NCBI GenBank assembly: GCA_016235775.1
Contig: JACRIU010000100.1
Coordinates: 1 to 43,051 of the forward strand
Direction: 5' to 3'
DNA from: Hydrogenophilales bacterium
Lineage (GTDB): Bacteria > Pseudomonadota > Gammaproteobacteria > Burkholderiales > Thiobacteraceae
Length of the DNA: 43,051 nucleotides
Shown here: positions 1-13,024 of the stretch, in pieces
Numbering within the stretch: the stretch's first letter is position 1
Layout: every line of letters starts with the position of its first letter
Notes under the pieces: generated by a model
Database searches by the model: none
What the model was told of the DNA's origin: nothing
Seen by the model: the letters and a program-made list of their open reading frames with translations, nothing else
Position numbers and translations under genes: made by a program

Positions 1-16
1 CCGGGTGCGCGGGGGG

Positions 17-44
17 TTCCCGCTTCCCGCTTCCCGCTTCCCGC
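17..44. repeat. Heptamer tandem repeat (TTCCCGC x4) upstream of murC
   Basis: Four perfect head-to-tail copies of TTCCCGC lie just before the murC start, followed by TCACTCA. Written as CGCTTCC, the unit is one of three CGCTNNC heptamers seen near murC and murB; the others are at 1429-1456 (CGCTCAC on the minus strand) and 1963-1988 (CGCTCCC). It sits in the gap before murC, so the preceding gene (murG is expected from the usual dcw order) must end to its left. No regulatory function is evident. Confidence 0.85.
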
Positions 45-57
45 TCACTCACAAAAG

Positions 58-1446
58 ATGAAACACAAAGTCAAACACATCCATTTCGTGGGCATCGGCG
101 GCGCCGGCATGAGCGGCATCGCCGAGGTGCTGCTTAATCTCGGCTTCAAGATCAGCGGTTCGGATTTGTCCGACAACGCCGCCACCAAGCGCCTGGCGAA
201 AATGGGCGCCAAGGTCTTCCACGGCCATGCCGCGAGTCACATTGAAAAGACCGATGTGGTGGTGACCTCGACCGCGGTGAAAACCGGCAACCCGGAAGTG
301 CTGGCGGCGCGCGAGAAAAATATTCCGGTGGTGCCGCGCGCCTTGATGCTGGCGGAGTTGATGCGCTTCAAGCAGGGCATCGCGGTGGCGGGCACGCATG
401 GCAAGACCACCACCACCAGCTTGATCGCCAGCGTGCTGGCGGAAGGCGGGCTGGATCCCACCTTCGTGATCGGCGGCCGGCTGGAAGCCGCCGGTGCGCA
501 TGCCAAGCTCGGCAGCGGCGAGTTCCTGGTGGCGGAAGCGGATGAATCCGATGCTTCTTTCCTGCACCTCACGCCGGTGCTGTCGGTGGTGACCAATATC
601 GACGCCGACCACATGGAAACCTACGGCCACGATTTCGAGAAGCTGAAGCAAGCCTTCGTGGATTTCATTCAGCACTTGCCGTTCTACGGTGTGGCGGTGC
701 TGTGCGCGGACGATCCCAACGTGCGCGCCATCATGCCGCGTTTGACGAAACCGATCGTGACTTACGGCACGAGTGCGGACGTCGATATCCGCGCCACGCA
801 CATCAAGGCGGTGGGCGGCCAGATGCATTTTAAAGTCGCGCGCAAGGGCGGCAAGCAGTTGGCGATACAGCTCAACTGCGCCGGTCATCACAATGTGTTG
901 AACGCGCTGGCCACGATCGCGGTCGCGATCGAGCTGAACGTGCCGGACAAAGCGATTCAAAAAGGCTTGGCCGAATTCAAGGGCGTGGGCCGCCGCTTTC
1001 AGCGCTACGGCGACGTTCCGCTGCCGGGCGGCGGGCATTTCACCTTGATCGATGACTATGGCCATCACCCGGTGGAGATGGCGGCCACGATTGCCGCCGC
1101 GCGCGGCGCGTTTCCCCGGCAGCGCCTGGTGCTGGCGTTCCAGCCGCATCGCTACACCCGCACGCGCGATGTGTTCGAGGATTTCGTGAAGGTGTTGTCG
1201 AGCGTGGATGCCTTGGTGCTGACCGAAGTGTATGCGGCGGGCGAAGCGCCGATCGTCGCGGCCGATGGGCGCGCCCTGACGCGCGCGATTCGAGTGGCGG
1301 GCAAGGTGGAGCCGGTGTTCGTGGAAACCGTGGGCGAGATGCCGCAGGCGATCTTGAACGTGGCGCGCGATGGCGACGTGGTGCTGACCATGGGTGCGGG
1401 CACAGTGGGACAGGTTCCGGGCTTGTTAGTGAGCGGTGAACGGTGA
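58..1446 (+). CDS. murC: UDP-N-acetylmuramate--L-alanine ligase MurC
   Basis: MurC is the cytoplasmic ATP-dependent ligase that adds the first residue, L-alanine, to UDP-MurNAc in peptidoglycan precursor synthesis. The 462-residue product has the family's N-terminal nucleotide-binding loop GIGGAGMSG (residues 12-20), the Mur-ligase P-loop [10 protein letters not shown] (from residue 112), the central stretch EADESDASF and a C-terminal domain with DDYGHHP and FQPHRYTRT. Length is normal for the family. The ATG at 58 gives the usual N-terminus. The gene starts 13 bases after a heptamer repeat and its last codons (SGER, stop) are themselves written by a second heptamer repeat, so the C-terminal tail probably differs from relatives. 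It is the first gene of the dcw segment seen here. Confidence 0.98.
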   Translation: MKHKVKHIHFVGIGGAGMSGIAEVLLNLGFKISGSDLSDNAATKRLAKMGAKVFHGHAASHIEKTDVVVTSTAVKTGNPEVLAAREKNIPVVPRALMLAELMRFKQGIAVAGTHGKTTTTSLIASVLAEGGLDPTFVIGGRLEAAGAHAKLGSGEFLVAEADESDASFLHLTPVLSVVTNIDADHMETYGHDFEKLKQAFVDFIQHLPFYGVAVLCADDPNVRAIMPRLTKPIVTYGTSADVDIRATHIKAVGGQMHFKVARKGGKQLAIQLNCAGHHNVLNALATIAVAIELNVPDKAIQKGLAEFKGVGRRFQRYGDVPLPGGGHFTLIDDYGHHPVEMAATIAAARGAFPRQRLVLAFQPHRYTRTRDVFEDFVKVLSSVDALVLTEVYAAGEAPIVAADGRALTRAIRVAGKVEPVFVETVGEMPQAILNVARDGDVVLTMGAGTVGQVPGLLVSGER

Positions 1447-1456
1447 GCGGTGAGCG
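1429..1456. repeat. Heptamer tandem repeat (GTGAGCG x4) spanning the murC stop
   Basis: There are four 7-bp units of GTGAGCG; the second is GTGAACG. A fifth, diverged unit begins at 1457. The murC stop codon TGA (1444-1446) lies inside the repeat and the murB GTG start (1457) is the first codon after it. Gain or loss of a unit would shift the murC tail and the spacing to murB. No clear Shine-Dalgarno sequence for murB is visible other than the repeat itself. Confidence 0.85.
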
Positions 1457-4206
<2,750 letters not shown>

Positions 4207-4226
4207 GAAGCGGGCGGAGCAAGCAG

Positions 4227-5462
4227 ATGGCAAAAAACAAAGAACAGAAAAATCTGATCATCGGTCTGGATATCGGCACCTCGAAAATCGTGGCGCTGGT
4301 GGCCGAGGTGCTGCCGGAAGGCCGCCTGGAGGTGATCGGGATCGGCGAGACGCCGTCGCGCGGCTTGAAAAAGGGCGTGGTGGTAAATATCGAGTCCACG
4401 GTGAATGCGATTCAGCGCGCGCTGGAAGAAGCCGAGCTGATGGCCGACTGCAAAATACGCGACGTGTTGACCGGCATCGCCGGCAGCCACATCAAGAGCA
4501 TCAATTCGCACGGCATGGTCGCGATCAAGGACAAGGAAGTGACGCAAGCCGACGTCGATCGCGTGATCGAAACCGCGCGCGCGGTGAACATCCCGACCGA
4601 CCAGCAGATTCTGCACATCTTGACCCAGGAATTCATCATCGACGGCCAGGAAGATGTGCGCGAGCCGCTCGGCATGAGCGGCGTGCGCCTGGAAGTGAAA
4701 GTGCACATCGTGACCGGCGCCGTCTCGGCCGCGCAGAACATCATCAAGTGCGTGAAGCGCTGCGGCCTGGACGTGCGCGACCTGATTTTGCAACCGCTGG
4801 CATCGAGCATGGCGGTGCTGACCGAAGACGAGAAAGACCTGGGCGTGTGCCTGGTGGATATCGGCGGCGGCACGGCCGATATCGCCGTGTTCACCAATGG
4901 CGCGATTCGCCACACGGCGGTAATCCCCATCGCCGGCGATCAAATCACCAACGACATCGCCATGGCGCTGCGCACCCCGACCAAGGAAGCGGAAGACATC
5001 AAGCGCGCGCAAGGCTGCGCCCTGCGGCAACTCGCGCACCCCTCGGAAATGATCGAAGTGCCGAGCGTGGGCGAACGCGCCGCGCGTCAATTGTCGCGCC
5101 AGACCCTGGCCGAGGTGATCGAGCCGCGCATCGAAGAAATGTACTCGCTGGTGCAGGCGGAGTTGCGCCGCAGCGGGTTCGAGGAATTGATTTCCTCCGG
5201 CATCGTGCTCACCGGCGGATCGAGCCTGATGCAAGGCATGGTCGAGTTGGGCGAGGAAGTGTTCCACATGCCGGTGCGGCTGGGCATGCCGCAATACGTC
5301 GGCGGCTTGTCGGAAGTGGTGCGCAACCCGCGCTACGCGACCGGGGTGGGCTTGTTGCTCGCGGGCTTGGAGCAATACCAGCGCCATCAATTGGTACGCA
5401 TGCAGAGTTCATCGATTCAGCAGGTGTTCGAAAAGATGAAGTCGTGGTTTCAGGGTTTTTAA
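4227..5462 (+). CDS. ftsA: Cell division protein FtsA
   Basis: FtsA is the actin-like ATPase that tethers FtsZ filaments to the inner membrane. The 411-residue product shows the actin-fold phosphate loops LIIGLDIGTSKI (near the N-terminus) and CLVDIGGGTADIAVFTNGAI, the adenosine motif IVLTGGSSLMQGM, and a C-terminal amphipathic helix VFEKMKSWFQGF that would serve as the membrane-targeting sequence. The ATG at 4227 follows a GGAG-like sequence. It lies between ftsQ and ftsZ as in most proteobacterial dcw clusters. A REP-like palindrome begins a few bases after the stop codon and may affect read-through or message stability between ftsA and ftsZ. Confidence 0.98.
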   Translation: MAKNKEQKNLIIGLDIGTSKIVALVAEVLPEGRLEVIGIGETPSRGLKKGVVVNIESTVNAIQRALEEAELMADCKIRDVLTGIAGSHIKSINSHGMVAIKDKEVTQADVDRVIETARAVNIPTDQQILHILTQEFIIDGQEDVREPLGMSGVRLEVKVHIVTGAVSAAQNIIKCVKRCGLDVRDLILQPLASSMAVLTEDEKDLGVCLVDIGGGTADIAVFTNGAIRHTAVIPIAGDQITNDIAMALRTPTKEAEDIKRAQGCALRQLAHPSEMIEVPSVGERAARQLSRQTLAEVIEPRIEEMYSLVQAELRRSGFEELISSGIVLTGGSSLMQGMVELGEEVFHMPVRLGMPQYVGGLSEVVRNPRYATGVGLLLAGLEQYQRHQLVRMQSSSIQQVFEKMKSWFQGF

Positions 5463-5469
5463 AAAAGGC

Positions 5470-5493
5470 GTAGGGGCGAGGCATGCCTCGCCC
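5470..5493. repeat. REP-like palindrome with GTAG head, ftsA-ftsZ gap
   Basis: The tetranucleotide GTAG is followed by the perfect 20-base palindrome GGGCGAGGCATGCCTCGCCC. The same sequence recurs exactly at 17807-17830 and with a few changes at 17769-17792. A GTAG head followed by a hairpin is the known layout of REP elements mobilised by RAYT transposases. Within this operon it would also form an RNA hairpin 56 bases before ftsZ. Confidence 0.85.
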
Positions 5494-5548
5494 GGTACTT
5501 GCATCGCCCAACAATTTTTGTAGTTGTTTTTAACCGAAGGAGGTCGAA

Positions 5549-6700
5549 ATGTTTGAAATTTTGGATAGTCAATCGCAAGACGCAGTGATCAAGGTGATCG
5601 GCGTGGGCGGCTGCGGCGGTAATGCAGTGGACCACATGATCGCGAGCGGGCTCCAGGGGGTGGAGTTCATCGCGGCCAATACCGATGCGCAAGCGCTCGC
5701 CAAGAGTGATGCACACATCAAGCTGCAACTGGGCAACTCCATCACCAAGGGCTTGGGTGCGGGCGCGAATCCGGAAATCGGGCGCGAATCGGCACTGGAA
5801 GATCGCGAGAAAATCGCCGAAGCGATCGACGGCGCGGACATGCTGTTCATCACCGCCGGCATGGGTGGCGGCACCGGCACCGGCGCGGCGCCCGTGGTGG
5901 CTGAAGTGGCGAAAGAGCTTGGCATCCTGACCGTGGCCGTGGTCACCAAGCCCTTCATGTTCGAAGGCCGGCGCTTGAAAGTGGCGCATGCCGGCATCGA
6001 AGCGCTGTCGCAAAATGTGGACTCGCTGATCATCATCCCCAATGAAAAATTGATGCAGGTTTTGGGCGACGACGTGTCGGTGCTGGACGCCTTCCGCGAA
6101 GCGAATGAAGTGTTGCATGGCGCCGTCTCCGGCATCGCCGAAGTGATCAGCTGCCCCGGTTTGGTGAACGTGGACTTCGCCGACGTGCGCACCGTGATGA
6201 GCGAGATGGGCATGGCGATGATGGGCTCGGCCAAAGCGCAAGGCGCAGAGCGTGGCCGTCGCGCGGCGGAGCAAGCCGTGAAGAGCCCGCTGCTGGAAGA
6301 CGTGAACCTGTCCGGCGCGCGCGGCATGCTGGTGAATATCACCGCCAGCCATTCGCTGAAGATGAAGGAGATTCACGAAGTCATGAACACCATCCGCGAG
6401 TACACCGCGGAGGATTCGACCGTGATCTTCGGCGCGGTATTCGACGAAAACATGAACGAAGACTTGCGCGTCACCATGGTGGCGACCGGTTTAGGCATGC
6501 CTTCCCAGGCGCGCCAGCCCAAGCCGCTCGTGATCGTCAAGACCGGCACCGACAGCTATGCGCATGAAACCGGCTATGCCGATTCTGATGCGCCGGCGGT
6601 GATCCGCTCCGGGCGGCGCGCGGCGGCGGTGGAGGCGATGAAGGCTTCCGGCGTCGATCTGCTCGATATTCCGGCCTTCTTGCGCAAGCAAGCGGACTAG
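5549..6700 (+). CDS. ftsZ: Cell division protein FtsZ
   Basis: FtsZ is the tubulin-like GTPase that forms the division ring. The 383-residue product has the tubulin signature GGGTGTG at residues 106-112, the N-terminal loop VIGVGGCGGNAVDHM, the T7-loop region VNVDFADVRTVM with the catalytic aspartate, and the conserved C-terminal peptide DIPAFLRKQ that binds FtsA and ZipA-type partners. The ATG at 5549 has a near-perfect Shine-Dalgarno AAGGAGGT (5537-5544), the strongest in the cluster, fitting a protein made in large amounts. A REP palindrome lies upstream; I see no clear terminator downstream. Confidence 0.99.
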   Translation: MFEILDSQSQDAVIKVIGVGGCGGNAVDHMIASGLQGVEFIAANTDAQALAKSDAHIKLQLGNSITKGLGAGANPEIGRESALEDREKIAEAIDGADMLFITAGMGGGTGTGAAPVVAEVAKELGILTVAVVTKPFMFEGRRLKVAHAGIEALSQNVDSLIIIPNEKLMQVLGDDVSVLDAFREANEVLHGAVSGIAEVISCPGLVNVDFADVRTVMSEMGMAMMGSAKAQGAERGRRAAEQAVKSPLLEDVNLSGARGMLVNITASHSLKMKEIHEVMNTIREYTAEDSTVIFGAVFDENMNEDLRVTMVATGLGMPSQARQPKPLVIVKTGTDSYAHETGYADSDAPAVIRSGRRAAAVEAMKASGVDLLDIPAFLRKQAD

Positions 6701-6831
6701 CGCGCGGTAGGGCTTGGCTGAACGAATGGGCCGTAGGCTCAGGGGCTTGTTCCCCCTAAATTCCGGGAATGGGTCAACGCTATGATAAAATGCGCGTTTT
6801 TCGTCGCATTGGCATTTTTTAGGATTGAAGC

Positions 6832-7746
6832 GTGATTAAGCAACGTACATTGAAGAACGTAATCAGCGCCACCGGCGTTGGTTTGCATACCGGGCAAAAG
6901 GTCACCCTCACCTTGCGCCCGGCGGCAGCCGACACCGGGATCGTTTTCCGGCGGGTTGACCTCCCGCAGCCGGTAACGATCAAGGCGGACCCTTTCCAGG
7001 TGACCGATACGCGTATGTGCTCGGCGCTGGAAGCAGATGGGGTGAAAGTGAATACGGTCGAGCACCTGATGTCGGCCTTGGCCGGCCTCGGCATCGACAA
7101 TGTATATATAGACTTGAGCGCTTCCGAAGTGCCGATCATGGATGGTTCAGCCAGCCCCTTCGTGTTCCTGGTGCAATCCGCCGGAGTGGAAGAACAAAAC
7201 GCGGCCAAGCGCTTCATCCGCGTGAAAAAGGCGATCCGGATCGCGGACGGCGACAAATGGGTGAAGCTGGAGCCCTATAACGGCTTCCGCGTCACCTTGA
7301 GCATCGACTTCAAGCATCCTGTTTTTGACCATTCCGGCAAAGCCGTCACGGTCGATTTCGCGGATACCTCCTTCATCAAAGAGATCAGCCGTGCCCGTAC
7401 CTTCGGTTTCATGCACGAAGTGGAATACCTGCGCAATAATGGCTTGGCCCTCGGCGGCAGCCTGGACAACGCGATCGTGATGGACGAGTTTAGGGTGCTG
7501 AATACGGACGGCTTGCGTTACGACGACGAGTTCGTTAAACACAAGGCCTTGGATGCGATTGGCGACCTCTATCTATTGGGCCACCCGCTGATCGGCGCGT
7601 TTACCGGACATAAGTCCGGGCATGCGCTGAACAACCAATTGCTGCGCGGCCTGCTCGCGGATCAAACCGCTTGGGAATACGTATCCTTCAAGCGTCTGGA
7701 AGAAGCGCCGGCGGGATTTGTCCGGCTCCAGGCGCAAAACGCCTGA
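6832..7746 (+). CDS. lpxC: UDP-3-O-acyl-N-acetylglucosamine deacetylase LpxC
   Basis: LpxC is the zinc hydrolase for the committed step of lipid A synthesis. In the 304-residue product the zinc ligands are visible: His78 in [10 protein letters not shown], and His237 and Asp241 in [11 protein letters not shown]. The catalytic His260 is in [12 protein letters not shown]. The N-terminus [17 protein letters not shown] is typical. The start is GTG at 6832, preceded by AGGA. The 131-base gap after ftsZ holds a TATGATAAAAT stretch from 6781 that could be a -10 region, but no matching -35 box is clear, so lpxC may be read both from ftsZ and from its own promoter. Confidence 0.98.
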   Translation: MIKQRTLKNVISATGVGLHTGQKVTLTLRPAAADTGIVFRRVDLPQPVTIKADPFQVTDTRMCSALEADGVKVNTVEHLMSALAGLGIDNVYIDLSASEVPIMDGSASPFVFLVQSAGVEEQNAAKRFIRVKKAIRIADGDKWVKLEPYNGFRVTLSIDFKHPVFDHSGKAVTVDFADTSFIKEISRARTFGFMHEVEYLRNNGLALGGSLDNAIVMDEFRVLNTDGLRYDDEFVKHKALDAIGDLYLLGHPLIGAFTGHKSGHALNNQLLRGLLADQTAWEYVSFKRLEEAPAGFVRLQAQNA

Positions 7747-7781
7747 TTCCGTTTCTTAAGTTAAACCTAAAAACGGCGAAC

Positions 7782-7808
7782 CACGGGGAACACGGGGTTC
7801 ACGGGGAA
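7782..7808. repeat. Three 9-bp units CACGGGG(AA/TT)
   Basis: Three direct 9-bp units are present: CACGGGGAA, CACGGGGTT and CACGGGGAA. They fill the gap between lpxC and the small membrane protein gene. The periodicity is the same as in the CACAGAGGN repeats at 14744 and 32475. Only one arm is present here, without an inverted partner. Confidence 0.75.
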
Positions 7809-7821
7809 GACCTAAGTCGCT

Positions 7822-8010
7822 ATGCCCCTGTTATTTCTGCGGTTCTATCTGTTGATCGTAGGGCTGGCCATCGCCGGCGCGGTACTCGTCGGCCTGCTGC
7901 TGAAAGATAAGCGCTGGTTCCTCTTCGCTTGGCAATTGCTCAAATTCTCGCTGGTGCTGGTGCTGGTCATTGCTGCGGCGATAGCGATCGGCCGCATGGT
8001 GCTAGCGTGA
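7822..8010 (+). CDS. Small two-helix membrane protein, unknown function
   Basis: A 62-residue product almost entirely made of two hydrophobic helices, about residues 3-25 and 33-57, separated by a short polar turn KDKRW. This predicts a small inner-membrane hairpin protein with both ends on the same side. I do not recognise the family. The ATG at 7822 is preceded by GGGGAAG within a repeat unit at suitable distance. It sits downstream of lpxC on the same strand and ends exactly where a 118-bp dispersed repeat begins. The regular hydrophobic pattern and the lack of an overlapping longer gene argue that it is real, but no function can be assigned. Confidence 0.65.
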   Translation: MPLLFLRFYLLIVGLAIAGAVLVGLLLKDKRWFLFAWQLLKFSLVLVLVIAAAIAIGRMVLA

Positions 8011-8128
8011 AACTCGCGCAGCGAGCCTGTTTCCCTCTCTCCCGCTTGCGGGAGAGAGTTAGGAGACTGCGGAAGGGTCGCTGCATAGCAGCGGGGTACC
8101 CGCCGGCGTCCCCCTTGCGGGGAGAGGG
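8011..8128. repeat. 118-bp three-hairpin dispersed element, copy A
   Basis: This 118-bp stretch is the near-exact reverse complement of 26265-26382, of the same length. A third, diverged core is at 18483-18538. It contains three stem-loops: CTCTCTCCCGC with GCGGGAGAGAG (8036-8059), CGCTGC-ATA-GCAGCG, and CCCC with GGGG around 8110-8122. Stems are kept between copies while loop bases differ, which suggests selection or mobility based on folded structure. It fills the convergent gap between the small membrane protein gene and dciA and could terminate both transcripts. Confidence 0.85.
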
Positions 8129-8141
8129 CAGCAGTCTAGGT

Positions 8142-8576
8142 TTATCCTCGCTGGTGCTTAATTAGGTTGGTAAGCGCTTCCTTTAGCGGGGAGTCCGTTA
8201 AATCGGCATCCAGCTTTTCCAGGCTAGCCAAGCTCTGTGGTGAAATGCCTGGTTTTGGTGCAATCACCTTTTCTGGTGACGGGATTTTCACTTGCACGTC
8301 TACCCGAATTCCAGTAATTTCACTCCCCCGCGTCTGAAGTTTTTCCAGAAGACTAGGCAATTGCTGCTTTATTTTTGAGGCAATTGCGCCGTTATCGGCT
8401 AAGAGGGTCAAGACACCGTCATCCAGGCGGCCGACCCGACAAGAACGCGCCAAGCCAATAGGCGCGATTGTTTCCCAAATGCGCGAGATTGCATTGAGCC
8501 GTTGCGCCGCGCGCGCCAAGCGGTTCAAGGGTGATGCCGGCTCGCTAAGAAATGTATTAAGTTTGCGTGCGGTCAT
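8142..8576 (-). CDS. dciA: DciA-like DUF721 protein (replicative helicase loader)
   Basis: A 144-residue product of the DUF721/DciA family. DciA is the widespread bacterial factor that helps load the replicative helicase DnaB and is found where DnaC is absent. The conserved parts are LNRLARAAQRLNAISRIWETI, the CRVGRLDDGVLTLLADNG strand pair and the helix following it (KIKQQLPSLLEKLQ). The tail beyond residue 110 is low in complexity and rich in proline. I chose the ATG at 8576; a TTG at 8597 would add seven residues. It faces away from the LytM peptidase gene, the common arrangement of DUF721 genes near lpxC and secA in beta- and gammaproteobacteria. Confidence 0.85.
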   Translation of the reverse strand: MTARKLNTFLSEPASPLNRLARAAQRLNAISRIWETIAPIGLARSCRVGRLDDGVLTLLADNGAIASKIKQQLPSLLEKLQTRGSEITGIRVDVQVKIPSPEKVIAPKPGISPQSLASLEKLDADLTDSPLKEALTNLIKHQRG

Positions 8577-8614
8577 GGCTCTAAATGGGCGCAACAATAT
8601 GAATGGGGGCGTGT

Positions 8615-9526
8615 GTGAATATCATATTCGTATCTAGCCGATTTTCCAAAGCGCGCACGGTGTGCGTCGATCGTTGCCAGACGGGCATCCTGCTTGTTGG
8701 CGGATTGATGCTGTTCATGGCGATGAGCGGGCTGTTCGGCTATCTCATTCTGTTCCAATTCGGCGGTCTGCAAGTGCCCGTGGTGCAAAAACTTCTGATT
8801 TCCTCCCAACAAACCGAGACTGTAAAAAATCGCGAGGCCATGCAACAGCGTCTGTCCGCCATGGCGATCAAAGTCGGGGAAATGCAAGCGCAGGTGATGC
8901 GCCTGGAAGCGCTGGGCGAACGCGTGGCGAAAGTCGCGGGCATCAAGAAAGAAGAAATCAATTTCGACCGCAAGCCGGGCCGTGGTGGCGTGTTCAAGCC
9001 GGGCGAGCCGGTGAGTCTGGGCGATTTCGAGGGCGAGTTATCCAAACTCGCGCGCGTGCTGGATGACAAAACAGATCACCTGGCTGTGATGGATGCGATG
9101 CTCTCGCGTGAGTCCGTGCGCCGCGCTGCATTGCCGACCGCACCGCCGGTTTCGATCGGCTTCTTTTCCTCCAATTACGGATGGCGCCTGGATCCCTTTA
9201 CCGGCCAGCGCGCGATGCACGAGGGCGTGGATTTTGTCGCCGAGCCCGGCACCCCCATCAAAGCCGCCGCCGGCGGTATTGTCATCTACTCGGATAACCA
9301 TCCCGGCTATGGTAATATGCTCGAAGTCGACCACGGCAACGGGCTGATAAGCCGCTACGCCCATGCTTCCAAGCGCTTGGTGAAGGAAGGTGATGTAGTG
9401 TTGCGCGGCCAGAAAATCGGCGAAGTCGGAAGCACGGGCCGCTCCACTGGACCGCATCTGCACTTCGAAGTGCTCTTAAACGGCACACCGCAAAATCCCA
9501 CCCGTTATTTGAACCTGCCGGGCTGA
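8615..9526 (+). CDS. M23/LytM metallopeptidase, membrane anchored
   Basis: A 303-residue envelope protein with one N-terminal transmembrane helix (about residues 24-46), a coiled coil of roughly 80 residues, and a C-terminal LytM peptidase domain. The zinc site appears complete: HEGVD supplies His and Asp, and HLHFE supplies the second histidine pair. It should therefore be an active peptidoglycan endopeptidase rather than a degenerate EnvC-like activator. The GTG at 8615 has GGGGG just upstream and gives MNIIFVSSR; the ATG at 8603 would add four residues but lacks a ribosome site. It lies between dciA and secA, a position often held by such a gene in this group. Confidence 0.9.
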   Translation: MNIIFVSSRFSKARTVCVDRCQTGILLVGGLMLFMAMSGLFGYLILFQFGGLQVPVVQKLLISSQQTETVKNREAMQQRLSAMAIKVGEMQAQVMRLEALGERVAKVAGIKKEEINFDRKPGRGGVFKPGEPVSLGDFEGELSKLARVLDDKTDHLAVMDAMLSRESVRRAALPTAPPVSIGFFSSNYGWRLDPFTGQRAMHEGVDFVAEPGTPIKAAAGGIVIYSDNHPGYGNMLEVDHGNGLISRYAHASKRLVKEGDVVLRGQKIGEVGSTGRSTGPHLHFEVLLNGTPQNPTRYLNLPG

Positions 9527-9547
9527 TCTTTTAGTATCTCAATATTG

Positions 9548-9589
9548 AGGTGCATTCACGGCGTGTAATTAAGCGCCGTGACTGCACCT
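9548..9589 (+). other. Strong hairpin in the gap before secA
   Basis: AGGTGCA and TGCACCT form an outer 7-bp stem. After a 2-by-2 internal loop, CACGGCG and CGCCGTG form an inner 7-bp stem with a 10-base loop. It lies 22 bases after the M23 peptidase stop and 25 bases before the secA ATG. There is no strong T-tract after it, so it is a weak candidate terminator. It could equally be part of the secA 5' leader. Confidence 0.6.
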
Positions 9590-9614
9590 TAACTTTATTT
9601 GTCGAAGAAGAATC

Positions 9615-12332
<2,718 letters not shown>

Positions 12333-12370
12333 AAGCGTAATAGACAAGACAAAATCTTTAAAAACCTTCT

Positions 12371-12445
12371 GCCACGAATTAACATGAATTTTCAAACACC
12401 GCACACATGGGTTTTAATTCGTGGGAATTCGCGTTAATGCGTGGC
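12371..12445. repeat. Inverted-repeat element, GCCACGAATTAACATGAATT arms
   Basis: The left arm (12371-12390) and the complement of the right arm (12426-12445) match at 17 of 20 positions, around a 35-base centre. It fills the convergent gap between secA and trmL. The GCCAC start and spaced CAC/CAT pattern resemble the arms of the CACAGAG elements at 14744 and 32475, suggesting one structural class of non-autonomous repeats. Confidence 0.8.
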
Positions 12446-12465
12446 CAAGTGTTTGTCCTGTTTTC

Positions 12466-12930
12466 TCACACCGCACCCGCAAACCCCACCTGCCGCCACG
12501 CCTCATAAACCATCACCGCTGCGGCGTTGGATAGATTCAAGCTTCGCACCTGAGGCTGCATCGGTAGCCGCAAGCGATTCTCCTCACTAAATTCTTCCAG
12601 CACCTCCAGAGGTAGGCCGCGCGTCTCTGGGCCAAGTACGAATACATCCCCCGCTTCGAAACGTACATCCGCATGCCAGCGCGCAGCCTTGGTGGTGAGC
12701 GCGAAGCGACGGCGCGAGCCGAGTGCTTGTTTGCACGCCGCCCAATCCGCATGCACGGCCAGACTGGCGAATTCGTGATAGTCCAAGCCGGCGCGGATGA
12801 GCTGCTTATCTTCCAAAGAAAACCCCAGCGGCTCAACCAGATGCAGTTTTGTGCCGCTATTGGCACATAAGCGAATGATATTTCCCGTGTTTGGCGGGAT
12901 TTCCGGTTGATACAGCACGAGTTCAAACAT
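12466..12930 (-). CDS. trmL: tRNA (cytidine(34)-2'-O)-methyltransferase TrmL
   Basis: TrmL is a SPOUT-class methyltransferase that 2'-O-methylates the wobble base of certain leucine tRNAs. The 154-residue product is of minimal TrmL length, with no RNA-binding extension. It has the three SPOUT motifs: NTGNIIRLC near the N-terminus, FVLGPETRGLP in the middle and the knot motif RSLNLSNAAAVMVYEAWRQ near the C-terminus. The ATG at 12930 is clear. It is convergent with secA and divergent from mshE. A 7-1-7 inverted repeat lies 21 bases upstream of its start. Confidence 0.96.
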   Translation of the reverse strand: MFELVLYQPEIPPNTGNIIRLCANSGTKLHLVEPLGFSLEDKQLIRAGLDYHEFASLAVHADWAACKQALGSRRRFALTTKAARWHADVRFEAGDVFVLGPETRGLPLEVLEEFSEENRLRLPMQPQVRSLNLSNAAAVMVYEAWRQVGFAGAV

Positions 12931-12950
12931 TCCCTTGTATCCCCAGTTAA

Positions 12951-12965
12951 AAACAGTTACTGTTT
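12951..12965. promoter_or_regulatory. Perfect 7-1-7 inverted repeat, trmL-mshE gap
   Basis: AAACAGT, a single T, then ACTGTTT, in the 94-base space between the divergent trmL and mshE starts. This size and symmetry fit a dimeric regulator's operator, and it is well placed to affect the first MSHA promoter. The AT-rich stretch AAGTATATATGAAGTTAT follows downstream. No regulator can be named. Confidence 0.4.
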
Positions 12966-13024
12966 AGTATCAATGACCTGCAAAGTATATATGAAGTTAT
13001 ACCTAAACATCGATGGAATGAGCC

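Noticed and set aside
49..1149. Long minus-strand open frame opposite murC
   Set aside because: It is a GC-rich shadow of murC; the His/Arg/Gln-rich product resembles no protein family.
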